DNA of 64,000 nucleotides from assembly GCA_001557505.1 (NCBI GenBank), contig LSAX01000001.1, forward strand, positions 186,001 to 250,000, read 5' to 3'. The notes beneath the pieces are model-generated. The model saw only the letters and a list, made by a program, of their open reading frames with translations, was not told the DNA's origin and ran no database searches. Both the position numbers and the translations under genes were made by a program. Numbering within the stretch: position 1 is the first letter of the stretch; each line of letters begins with the position of its first letter. Source of the DNA: Reticulascus tulasneorum (taxonomy: Eukaryota > Ascomycota > Sordariomycetes > Glomerellales > Reticulascaceae). Shown piece after piece: positions 23,984 through 34,681 of this stretch.

Positions 23984-25933
23984 CTACGCTAATCTGCAGA
24001 GGCTGAAACCAATAGATGACTGGCGCTCGGATTTTGCCACTGCTCTCCGATGAATGACGAAGTACCACCACGCGAATAGCGTCATCGCCGTAAAGGCCCC
24101 AGTCACAAGGAAATATATCCAGATATAGCTCGACACGACCGCCCCGCCATTATTCCAATCGAAAAATGACATTGAAAACACAGTCTGCCGATTACAATGA
24201 TTAGCCGCTCGGTGTTATCTTGGAGTCGGCTACTCACCGCGAAGAACGTGCCCGGGAGAAACACCATCGTGACAACGGAGATAGACCGCATCTGGCGAGA
24301 ATCTTGGCCGGCGGCGGTCGCAATATCCGTGTTTGTGTCGCCATGAGACTATTTATATCAGCACTCTGCAGGTTCGGCAACCGATGGCGTGAGAGACGTA
24401 CCCATTGTGTGGCCATCGTCATCCCGTCCACTCTCATAGTGCAGTCCTCGATCTTTTCGTCAAACTCCTCAATGAGGGCGCGAAGGCGGTCTCTAATCAT
24501 CCGGCCCGTTCGGAACATACCATCTTCCTTGGCCATCTTAAACAGGTCTCCGGAAAAGCCGAAATCCGTAGCAGAAGTGAGCTCGTCTACGTGCTCGACC
24601 ATCTTGGTCAGTTGCATCTTCCAAATCTTCAGTCTGTTCCTCAGAAACGTCGTGTTTAGCCAAATGGTCCTTCTCGCACTCCTGGCGCCTCCGGAGCTTT
24701 CGTTGCCGGAAAGGTCCGCCATCAAGTTCTCCTTAAAGCTGACACCAGTGTCGAGATCGAAAATTGCTCCTTCAATCTCGTCTATCGTCGACTCAACCAC
24801 CTCCACCATCCTCTCTCTCTCAAGTTCAGCGAATATTCCCGGTAGGAAAAGAGGATGGGACATATGCTCGCCCGCCCTGGCGATTCGATTGAGAACGCGT
24901 CTTTCTATTGTCGCCGTGCATCCGAAGAGAATTCCAAACGTCGCCTTGCTTCTGGTGAAGTAGGTGACTGTTAAGGCAAGGTCATCCTTCCAGGTGTTCG
25001 CCGATCTGCAATTATAGACTGCGCTGTATGTTAGACAACCCTGCGGAATAAAGGGCAAGCTCACGCCTACCAATGGTAGTTTGACTAGTTCCCTTGGTGT
25101 TGTCCTGGCCCATCTCGACCTGTGCACGGGAGAAGAGAGGCACGTCTGCGCGGCTAATGACCCTAGAGATCGAGCCATGCACGTGGAGCTTGCTGCATAT
25201 CTCTGGGAATATCTCCTTCTCGAACGGAACCTGTCGGACGTCCCTGTTCCCTCCCCGGAAGCTTCGTTTGTCGCCTATCTCCGCAGCGGCCCGCCCGCCC
25301 CTCGCGGGGCTCGAAAGCGTCTCGCCCTTGGGCCAGCTATACGAGCGGTTCTTTTCGTTGTAACTCCCCTTGAAGTCGCTGTCGGTCTTTGCGTTACCGA
25401 AGCTTGCTTTGCCGTCTGCCATCTGCCGAAAAATATTGGCATTCTCCCCCGCCCTCCGGGCTAGTCTACGATCGCATCAGAACTAATAGCCGAAGCACTG
25501 ATAACAAGTGCGCAACCTACATGAGCACTAGTCCGGGTTGTTCCTCCTCAATTGACGGAACTCCCTATTATAAGGCTCGTCAACGCGGAACTGAAATTGC
25601 CTTGCCGCTTCTAAAATGAGCTGGCACCATACCTCTGAGAGCCATGCTCGCCAGTCTTCCGGCGTTGTAAGAGACCATAAGACCGGGACCTAACATCACT
25701 GCGAGTCAGACATGACATTGATCCCGCCAAAATTGAAGCTGCGACGGCCCTACCGAGTCTGTGGTCAGCAAGCGGACGGCAGTAGTTTCCTGCGGCGCGT
25801 AGCGAAATACGCTGCTTCGGTCCGCTTCTGTTATCTCCGCGTTCTTAAGCGGCCAATCCATAAGATCGTAAACGTATTGGGAAGGGAGTAGATCAATGTA
25901 GTTCTGACTTGTATCGCGACGCGGAATGGACAT
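23984..25933 (-). CDS. Fungal CorA-like membrane protein
   Basis: Rebuilt as seven exons: 25933-25754, 25689-25633, 25564-25521, 25465-25071, 25018-24402, 24348-24238 and 24184-23984; 534 residues, with every junction in phase. The N-terminal cytosolic part includes PQETTAVRLLTTDS, TPEDWRAWLSE and PGLVLILARRAGE. A long helical region with LERERMVEVVESTIDEIE, and DCTMRVDGMTMATQ, precedes the two C-terminal membrane segments (VVTMVFLPGTFFATVFSMSFF and WIYFLVTGAFTAMTLFAWW). This is the layout of fungal CorA-like proteins related to Mg2+ channels. The GMN signature of true CorA after the first membrane helix is absent (MSFFDW instead), as is common in this fungal clade, so Mg2+ transport is not assured. 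The last four exons are firm; the first three are supported by consensus splice sites and frame only. Confidence 0.78.
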
Positions 25934-27081
25934 GTGGGAGAGACGGCTCAGGCTCGAGAAAATGCGGGCTTGGGAGCTGAAGCGTGTGCGAGGCTACGGC
26001 ATGACCTGCAGCCGTCTGTGCTGCGGTGTTATTCGCCTCGCAGAACGCCCCGGTGGCCACGAAGGAAATTAATGCCATACTATGGTGGCTGAGCAGACGC
26101 ACAGAGATGGCCCGACTGGTCGAGACATTCGTCAATGTTCGCGCGGATCTCGGCAGAGCGCAGCTCCATGGAGCTGCCATATCATAATAAACGATTACTA
26201 CGTATGAGAGAATTACATCAACCGGACATCGACTAAGCCCAGAGATCTTGTCTTCTAAGGACAAGTGCACACACATTCTAGGTGCACATTCAACCGACAA
26301 CCTGGACGGCGCAAATAACTGGTGGTCAATATGATGGATTTGAGACGGTTCCCCACTACCAGCCAAGCCACACATGCGGTATGCACATTTGGTGTACGAA
26401 TACGTCTCTATTCGACTGGACACAATGCCGTCGCCTCAACCTGGTCTGTTCGCCCCCGCCTCATGCCGTTGACAGGTAAGCGAAAATTCTGCCATTGGAT
26501 TGTGTAACACTACACCTTACATATAAGTTCACCCCCCAGCCATCATTAGAATCAAAACTTCCTCGTGAGACGCTATCATCAGGACTCGCCTTTTCTGAGC
26601 ACTCAATATGCCTTCAGTAGTCTTGCGAGGCCGCTACACCGACGAGCCGGCTATCTTGCGAGAGCTGAGGAGGGTATTCCCGAAAGATCCGATTCAAGTC
26701 ATGGTACGGACATGATGCCGCCAGATTTGCAAGGCCAAAGGACTATTGCTGACTTGAGACTTGTAGTATGACAGAGATCGCTACTTCTGCCGAATTCCTA
26801 TGAAGTTGACGGCGGTACGAGGATCGGTTTTCACTGTTCGAGTGACCTCAGGTTCGCTAATCTTCTTCTAGGCCCAAAAAAACGCCATACTCGATGCTCT
26901 TGAGACGGATCACTACGCCCAAGACATGGGCAGATGACACAATCTCGAGCTGTTACCACACCGAAGCCGCGATGAGGGAAAAGAAGTGCTCCAGTCCGAT
27001 CCTATCTTATTTAGACCGCTCGTTTCCCCAGGTCGCCCCATAGCCAAACCGTTAACGCCCTTACCCTCTCTCATCCCGCGT
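25934..27081. other. Intergenic
   Basis: Between two minus-strand genes. Open frames are short, with no motif and no consistent splice model. Confidence 0.35.
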
Positions 27082-29073
27082 TTACACCCGCTCTATTGGC
27101 CTAGTCCTGCCGGAATACAGCTCAGGGCGGCTCGCAATGTCGACTTCGCCGATTGTTGTAAGTGCTCTCTTGCTTAGATTGGCAAGCACAGGATCGCGCG
27201 CTCGGTGCCTCGACTCCCCGGCCAAACGACCTGTACAATACTCAAGTACTTTACAGTCATTTCTCAATCTTTCCATCTTCGTGACAAGCTCGGGGGCCTT
27301 GATCCTCTGGTTCGGAATGACCACTATCATTTCTTCTTGAATCAGGTCCAGAAAGTCGTGGAGGTATGCGGTGCAGTCTGCGTGTGCATGGAGTCGGCTG
27401 ATACACTGGATCGAGCAGGTCAACACTTGTACGTATCTTGCGGGGATTTACACCGAAATTACCTCTGTAACTTGACTCTTTATGGCGAAAGCCCAACGTG
27501 TGATGTTGTCCGGTACAGGCCTCACGTCAAAGTAGACATCTGTTCCTACGCCATTGATGTATACGGATCTACAACGATCTTGTCTGAATCTGTCTATGGC
27601 CTTCCAACCGCCGAGCGCCCAAACAATGAACTCCAGGAAGAGACAGCCCAGGGTCCAGATATCAAATGCTCGGGATATAAAGCCCTTGCTTCCGTGCATG
27701 TCGCATTCGGGCGGCCGATAGTTCGGCGTCACCGGTATGCCTTGCCCAGGGATGTTTGATCGGCTCTTATCTCTATGGACTTCGGCGAGACCCAAATCCG
27801 AGAGCACGAGCAAGCCATTCGGCCCACCCTTGCTGGCAAACCATAGGATATTTGCTGGCTTGATGTCGCCGTGCCTCCCGTGTAACTGCTGTCCCTCGCT
27901 GTTCTGCTCCTGGGGATCGTGTATCACCGCTAAAGCAGTAGCAATGTCGAAGCACTGTTGGGCTATCCATTGGAATATTCCCCGATCCTGATCCGGCTTC
28001 GGGTGGTCCATCCAGTATCTCCACAGATCGGAGTCTGCCCAAGGGAACAATAAGTAATATTGATCAGGCCCGCTCGCTTCTTTGCAGGCAATCGTCGCGA
28101 GCAACGTCACGATATTCTCGTGTCGTCCGCCAAATCTCTTGAGCATTGCGGTCTCTCGTCTGAAAACCTCTCGGTTCCTGGAGAAGAGACGTTTGAGAGC
28201 GAAGATGTTCTTGTTTGACGGGTCGAAGTCATGCTGCCAGGGATGGATGATAATCCGATGAACTTCACCGTTGCCGCCCACTAAAGTCGTGAAATCGTGT
28301 TGGTTTCCTACGCGCATACTGGTGGAAGCGTCCATACTGGAGGTTGAGGCGTCCATACTGGAGGCAGCGTCCATGCTGAGAGCAGCACTGGGGTCTCCAG
28401 GAGTTATCCTCTGGGACGTGCTATATATCCGGGCCCAAGGTCTAATATGATCCTCGATAATGTCCAGCTGAAAGACTTCTCCCTTGGTCTGTGACGGCTC
28501 AAGGAATGGCACGTTCACCATCCACTGGTATGTGTTGCAGAACTGCTCAGCTTCTGATATACTCCACTCTCCAAATACGGGGTCTTCGGGCTTCAGGGGC
28601 AGGCAATGGTCAGCCAGGTTTAGGGAGATGAAGTTCCCAATGCAAGTTTCCCTCCTCAGCAATAGCAGCAAAACCAGTACTTTTCGGAACTCTTGTTTTC
28701 GGCCATCGTGGCCGCATACAATTCCCACCCAGTACTCTGAGTTTCTCCCTTCGCGGGTTGGGAGGTTTTCACAGGCTACCAATCCTTGAACTACCTGGCG
28801 GACAGCTTCTTCTCCAAAGATATGGTCGAGCAGTTTTGGCGGCCAGAACTTCTGTTTAGTGGAGTCTGTGTGCTCGACCAGATGGCTTCGAATATGCGTC
28901 TCCATGACACGACCAATTTTGGACCCATCTGCAGCTGCAATAGGACACTTCTGCAGTGGCCAGGTCGCACTCTGCCAAGGGTGTATGCGATCTTCGCCGT
29001 TGTAGGTGAGATCCGTGGGCATGCGCTTCAGGACATCGCCACTCCCGAATCGGAAACCCGGCACGTCGACCAT
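27082..29073 (-). CDS. Kinase-like protein with conserved N-terminal accessory domain (paralogue 1)
   Basis: Exon 1 is 29073-27463 and exon 2 is 27405-27082; the 57-nt phase-0 intron is GTAATT...TCCAG; 644 residues. Residues 1-200 form an accessory region shared in layout with the kinase-like gene at 30995. A Ser/Met tandem repeat follows, then a protein-kinase fold: FALKRL (ATP Lys), RRETAMLKRF (C-helix Glu), HGDIKPANIL at residue 401 (HGD instead of HRD), SDLGLAE (DLG instead of DFG), YRPPEC and FDIWTLGCLFLEF. Key Lys, Asp and Asn are present, so activity is possible. The end (HDFLDLIQEEMIVVIPNQR) closes the kinase lobe. Upstream open frame lacks an ATG before 29073, but a small 5' exon cannot be excluded. 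Substrate unknown. The neighbourhood (HET gene, patatin fragment) suggests a recognition or signalling role; this is inference. Confidence 0.85.
28315..28379. repeat. In-frame tandem repeat encoding SMDAS units
   Basis: Three to four imperfect copies of a unit encoding SMDAS within the kinase-like gene, in the linker between accessory and kinase domains. Copy number is a likely polymorphism. Confidence 0.7.
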
Positions 29074-29654
29074 CGCTGCAGGAAAAGCACCAAGAGAGAG
29101 CCTGTATGCCTGGTTAGGCTTGTGGAGGAAGCAAGTCTTGCGGGAATCTGCCAAAGAGAGCAAGTCTCAAGAGGGACTTGGAAAAAGTGGTAAGTCAACA
29201 TGCTGGGGATCTTGGGAACACGATTTTCTGCTATGCGCAAGGCTGGAGATCGGATATCAGGCAACGAATGAAGGTCACGAGACTGCTCGCAGGATCCGCA
29301 CGCTCGATGTGCGATGATATTGGCCATGAGCAGGCTGGGCAAACTAATCCATGCTGTGCGACCTCAAGAACACGCACAAAGCATAAGGCTCGGCGAAACT
29401 CGAGCTTCGAGTCTTGCATCGTGCTTGGCGGGCATACGGAACGAAAGTAGTGGGGAGAAGACTCGATAATGACCATGTTCATATATATTGATTGCAATGC
29501 CTGTTCGAAACCGGGGTTCTACAGGCGCCACAAACACAAACTATTGATTTGCAATACACCTGTCCAGCTCACGCCGTACATAAAAAGCAAAAAATCTACC
29601 GTGACACGCCTCTGCCATGTCTTGCACTCTGGCGTCCCTTGCGGCGGTCTTATC
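29074..29654. other. Intergenic
   Basis: Upstream of the kinase-like gene and downstream of the 82-residue gene, both minus strand. No supported gene. Confidence 0.35.
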
Positions 29655-30026
29655 TCAACACACTGCAAGCAATTCCCCGTGGAGCATCTTTTGCACTTCG
29701 GGCTCATCCTGGCGACGAAGGTGTTAGCTCGGGACACTCAGCGTGGCCATCGTGACAGTATAGGTACAACTCACCAGATTTAGAACTGCCGAGTTTTTGG
29801 CTACCTTAATGCAGTAGACATTATGTCGCATCTGTCCGGAGAACGTTAGTCCAGTCGCGAAGAGACCAGCGCGAGTTCGGATTTGTACCTCAACATCATA
29901 CTTTCCCGGCCCGTATGTGCTGGTGAGGAGGCTACAGAGGCCTTTCTGACTTCCTACGAGGTCAGAATGAATGTACTGCAAGTCTGAGTCGAGCGGTTGC
30001 GATTGATTGCTGTCTCGACGGAGCAT
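29655..30026 (-). CDS. Small three-exon gene, 82 residues, family not recognised
   Basis: Exons 30026-29889, 29831-29775 and 29708-29655. Both introns are textbook: 57 nt, GTACAA...GGACAG with an ACTAACG branch, and 66 nt, GTGAGT...CGCCAG with a GCTAACA branch. Both are phase 0, and each exon alone runs into a stop if not spliced. The product is soluble and has no signal peptide. Recognisable blocks are DLQYIHSDLV, TSTYGPGKYDVEMRHNVYCIK and DEPEVQKML. I do not know the family. It lies between two divergently transcribed kinase-like paralogues and shares the strand of the left one. Two independent perfect introns make a real gene likely despite its size; the start codon is the only in-frame ATG near the 5' end. 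Confidence 0.62.
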
Positions 30027-30994
30027 GGTATGCACTTGAATTGTCCGAGATGCGAGTTAAATAGAATTTTTGGAGCCTAGATGCTTGCGATTTGGAGCTT
30101 TGGTAGAGTAGTGGAGTTGAGGGAAAACGAGAACACTCGTTCCTTATTATTACTCCCTCGAGTCTCGCTTTTGCCGCCGTCGCGAGGAGTGAGGCTACCT
30201 GAGCACCACCGCCACCACCAATATGACACACTATGGAGCTACTATTAGAGTCGGACACTGGATTGGGTCATGTTTACCGATTCACCGACAGGCTACCTCT
30301 GGCCAATAGGCCTGTGTAACCTGGCAGCCTGACCATTCTTTTTCCACTTCTCAAACTGTACTCGTGCAGCACGTAATGCCTGACTCCCCAGCAGGTCACG
30401 GAAGGGCTACTCATACAAACCCCAGGAGGAGGCATCTGCATCTGGGGTTAGCCACCCAACTCCTTTCTTCATAAATTGCGATTTGCCGACAACCTGCTCA
30501 CCTGTGCACCCACACCTTGCTTCGTAGAGGGTGCGAGATGTGTCGGCGAGTCTCAGCTCGGGGGCGGCTGCTCTGGTCAGCCCCCAGTCTACCTTGCTTT
30601 TTGGTGCCGCATGGCGTTTGGCGAGCCTGAGAACGAGGTTGCCAAAGAACATGAGGCTCTCTGGCTGTCGAGGCCGAATGGCGTATGCGATCTGAACACC
30701 ATCTACGCGCCTGGTAGCAGGTTAGCGCAAGCCCCCAGACTCCTACTGTATATTGTGCGGGATGGATACATATATCAGTAGGTGGTATCTCATTGGGAGC
30801 CTCATCTATTTAACGCGGCCTCTCTGTCATTCCGATTGCTTGCTTCCGCCCTAGCCTGCATTGGCAGCTCCTGCTCAAGATTGCAGCGAATCTGCACGAG
30901 GCGCCGAGGATTGCTCTCCGCCAGACATTGCATGCGTCAACCTTGTCGCACAGCCGCGCAGAGTTACACAGCTGTATTGACCGGGCAAACGTCC
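30027..30994. other. Divergent intergenic region
   Basis: Between the 82-residue gene (minus) and the second kinase-like gene (plus); should contain both promoters. Overlapping short frames at 30.4-30.8 kb on both strands have no motif. Confidence 0.4.
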
Positions 30995-33945
30995 ATGGCT
31001 CAACCAACCCAGGGTGAAAACGAGGCGACGATCACACTGGAGTACCGGCCCCCGACAGTGAGTGCTGCGGACCAGCTCCGCCCGGCGGAATTACCGGGAT
31101 ACTCTCGCTGACCCTGTGAAGCCGAATCGCAACGAGGATCCCATCAGTGTTGTGGCACGGCGCACGTCTTCCATACGCGGGCCATATGCATGGGGACCGC
31201 CTCTCGATGTTCCACGCCGGCACGCCCACCACCATAGACGCCACAGCGATGAAGTAGAGCGGGAACGCGGGTCGCCCGGCTCACTCGCGCACGATGGGAG
31301 TTCCAGACTGTCCGCGAACGACCTCTCACCAGCATCGGCTGGATCCGAATCATCGTGGCATCATAGCCTAGAGGACGGCGGCCCGAGCATTTTTACCTCA
31401 GTCGATCGGGGCTATACGGCAGCCGAGGAAATGTACGGCAGAACGCTGCCAAATGCCGATCGTTGTAGTAGCGACGAGCTACTGGCAGGAGCTGGGTCAC
31501 ACTCTAGCCCGAAACCGTTGGCCGACTTGATCAGATCGGCCCTCCAGACCTACGGGGGTGCCCAAATACCTCATAACAACCGTTGGCTACCGATTGACCA
31601 GCTATTTCAGCTCGTGAATGAAAGTCAAGTCAGCCAGGAGCTGTCAAAGGCATTTGAAGGTGACGGTAAATTGCCAGAGGAGCTTGTGGGCTACACTCGG
31701 AAGATATGTGGCCACTCTACATATGAAGATCCCGAAGGGCAGATTGTGACGCCTTCTTATCGTAGCATCTTCGCGATCCTCTCTCTGATGGATCAGATTA
31801 AAGACACGCCCGCTTTTCTCGACGCCAAGCTCACAGATCGAGACCTGCCTTTGACATTCAAGTGGGACGAACCCGCAAGGGTGGGGAGTTTTCAAAGCGC
31901 ATCCGATCTCAGCAAAACGTGGCAAATTGTGAATCACTGGGCGCACATGCATTTCGATGCCTTCTTAGAGTATCAATCTTATATGCTTTCGCCGTTCTTC
32001 CAACTGAACACTAACAACGTGCCGTTTTATGACCTGCATCCCGCGATCATTCTCCCGTTTGTCGAAGACAACAACAAAGACCGCCCAATGCAAGGGCGAC
32101 ACGGTACTGTTTGGAGCATCAAGATCCATCCAGCCCACCATGATTACCCCAGGGTTAGTAGGTTTCAACATGAGTCGTGGATACAACTGACTTTGTGTGC
32201 ACCAGAAGGATCTCAATGGGCAGGAGAACCCGTATTTTGCCGTAAAAAAGCTGAACGACCATGGCCACGGCGGGACTGGGTTTAGGGCCGAGGTTGGCGC
32301 GTGGGCAAAGTCTGTTGGTGTGAGTGGTCATGCTCATCTCGTTCCTCTCTTGGCGACCTGGCGTCAGAGTCAGTCTTGGTATCTCCTGTTCCCCTGGGCA
32401 AACGGCAACCTGCGCGACTTTTGGGAGGAGCACCGGACTCCTAAGCGTAACCTAGCCTTGGTCAAGTGGATTGCAAAGCAGTGCCTCGGCATTGCAGAAG
32501 GACTGAAGAGAATCCATCGCCGGGACTCCGACGACAACGAGTTCCAGACATGGGGCATACACGGCGACATCAAGCCGGAAAATATTCTGTGGTTCACAAA
32601 CCTGGAGGATGAGAACGGAGACTTGGTCATCTGCGATTTTGGGTTTACGCGATTCCACAGCAAGGAGACGAGGTCAAAGGCGCGACCTGAGGGGCATAGC
32701 CCAACCTACAGAGCTCCGGAGTACGACACGCAGGAGACTATATCCCGGGCTTATGACATATGGACGCTCGCATGTCTCTATTTGGAATTCATCACTTGGT
32801 ACATGCTCGGGCCTGAAGGAGTGAGTGTATTATTCGTGACTAGACGACTCAAAGAAGACTCGCCCATGCTGGGAGAGATGTTCCGAGGTGACAAGTTCTT
32901 TAACCCCGTCGCATTGGAAAACCAACCCATCAAATTCGGCGCCATTATCAAGCCTTGTGTTCTCAAGGTAACATCCCCGGGACTGCATTTATCTTTCACG
33001 TTCTGTGCTAATTCGTTCTCTTCACAGTGGATACGACGCCTCCGAGGGTCGCATCATTGTAGTCAGTTTTTCCATCATTTCCTCGACCTGATTGAAAACC
33101 ATCTGCTTGTTATCGATCCCAAAGCACGAGGAAGCTGCAGCAAAATCACGAGAGAGCTATCGGGGCTCTATAAGAATTGCGAGGAGAAAGGAGAATCCTA
33201 CGGCTTATACGGGTGTCCTAAGCCCATGTCTAAACCTCTGAGTCCGATCAACCAGCCTGTCCAATTCCACTATTCCGAAGAAGCTAGAGATAGAATGGCA
33301 CATGGGGTGTATAAAGTGCCATCATATGGTAGCGACCAGCTCAACCCTAAGAATACATGGCTATCTGCAACAACCAGCGATGGACAGGCGGCACAAGCAT
33401 CCGTCAGCATCGCCGGGGTCCAGGTGACCAGGCCCACGGCCTCGATCCGGGACGCACAGCCGTTCACCAGGAACCCACCATCCTCGAGGAACATTCAAGG
33501 GAGCAATGAAAGGACGCCGCTGCTTCAAGCGCCCCAACACAGCTCGACAATACATAGTCCCACCAGGCAGACAGTTCCAAGGGCCAAGAGTCCTCTTGGC
33601 AGTTCCCCGGGGCTACCCCAACAACGAGATGCTATAGGTACGCAATTTACTGTTGTTGCCACCTCTAGGATAGCAGGCGGAATAAACTCCGGGAATGCTG
33701 AAGCAAGGCCCATGGTGGACGGCGGAGACGAAGATAGGATTTCGGTTGTCGGTACGTTTGCTAGCTCGGCTACTCAGGGCGATGTGGCGTCCTCGGATCA
33801 TCGCACGAAACTGGCGGATCAGGATGATACCGGTTCAGGTGAGTCCGTAGATCGGACGGAGGAATTGGCACTCTTGGGGCGGGTCAAAAAATGGCTGGAG
33901 TCTTTGAGTGACTGTTGGCAATTGCGGGATGAATCGCGCGGATGA
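30995..33945 (+). CDS. Kinase-like protein with conserved N-terminal accessory domain (paralogue 2)
   Basis: Four exons, 30995-31057, 31122-32153, 32206-32967 and 33028-33945; 924 residues. Exon 1 encodes MAQPTQGENE and is joined by GTGAGT...GTGAAG with a GCTGACC branch. Residues 20-145 are disordered and basic. Residues 150-360 are an accessory domain with the same layout as in the gene at 27082. A kinase fold follows: FAVKKL (Lys), FRAEVGAW (Glu), HGDIKPENIL (HGD for HRD), CDFGFTRF (DFG intact), TYRAPEYD and YDIWTLACLYLEF. All catalytic residues are present. After the kinase, about 240 residues are Pro/Ser/Thr-rich and disordered. Intron 3 (32968-33027, 60 nt) is a stop-free multiple of three, so its retention would insert 20 residues inside the kinase C-lobe. 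The gene diverges from its paralogue. Biological role unknown. Confidence 0.87.
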
Positions 33946-34681
33946 TACCACTATACTAAGCTCGGGCATGCTGAATATCTTTTCATTTCAGCATTACCTT
34001 CCGGTCTGAGACTGAACTGCTACTATTATAGCCATCGCCGAGCAAGCTGTGGCATACTTGAGCTTCAGATGAACCGAGTTGGAGGTCTTAATGGAGAATG
34101 TACTGTAAATATAACCTTTTATTATACGTTCCATGCTACTAGTCGGACATACTGGCCGGGCAGTCACACCGGCACTAAGCCAGTAATAATACCTTCCTAT
34201 TCATGGCGAACGGGCTTGATGCCTGTCGATTGTGACAGCCCAGAAGGCTTGCTTCCTTCAGCGTGGAAAGAAACACTCTTGATCCTGGAGCGCAAGGCAG
34301 CTTCAGAAGCTATGGCTTGTTATTATTAGATCAAAGGATAACGAGGGTCATTAGTATGGCTCGCTGGCCGTCCAATACACCAATCTGAGCAGTTCAGTTG
34401 ATTAATTGTAGTCGTTCTAGCGATTGATTTCAAGAAAAGAGTATTTCTGTAGGATACAAATGTCCTTTGTCCACGCAAACCTACTATGTGAATCTTGATA
34501 ATCGCATGATACCCCTGATCGCCCTCTTAGTCCATATCCATATCAGTAGCTCGGTTCTGCCAGTCAGACCCCAATTCGATCCATCAGAACCCCTACTCTC
34601 TGACTCGGGAGTGATTACCGCCAACACAACCTCGCCATAGAAGCATGCTTCATTGAGCCTGTCATTTAGTCATTCTTCGCA
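33946..34681. other. Convergent 3' region
   Basis: Between the stops of the second kinase-like gene and the truncated membrane-protein gene. AT-rich; no gene seen. Confidence 0.4.
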
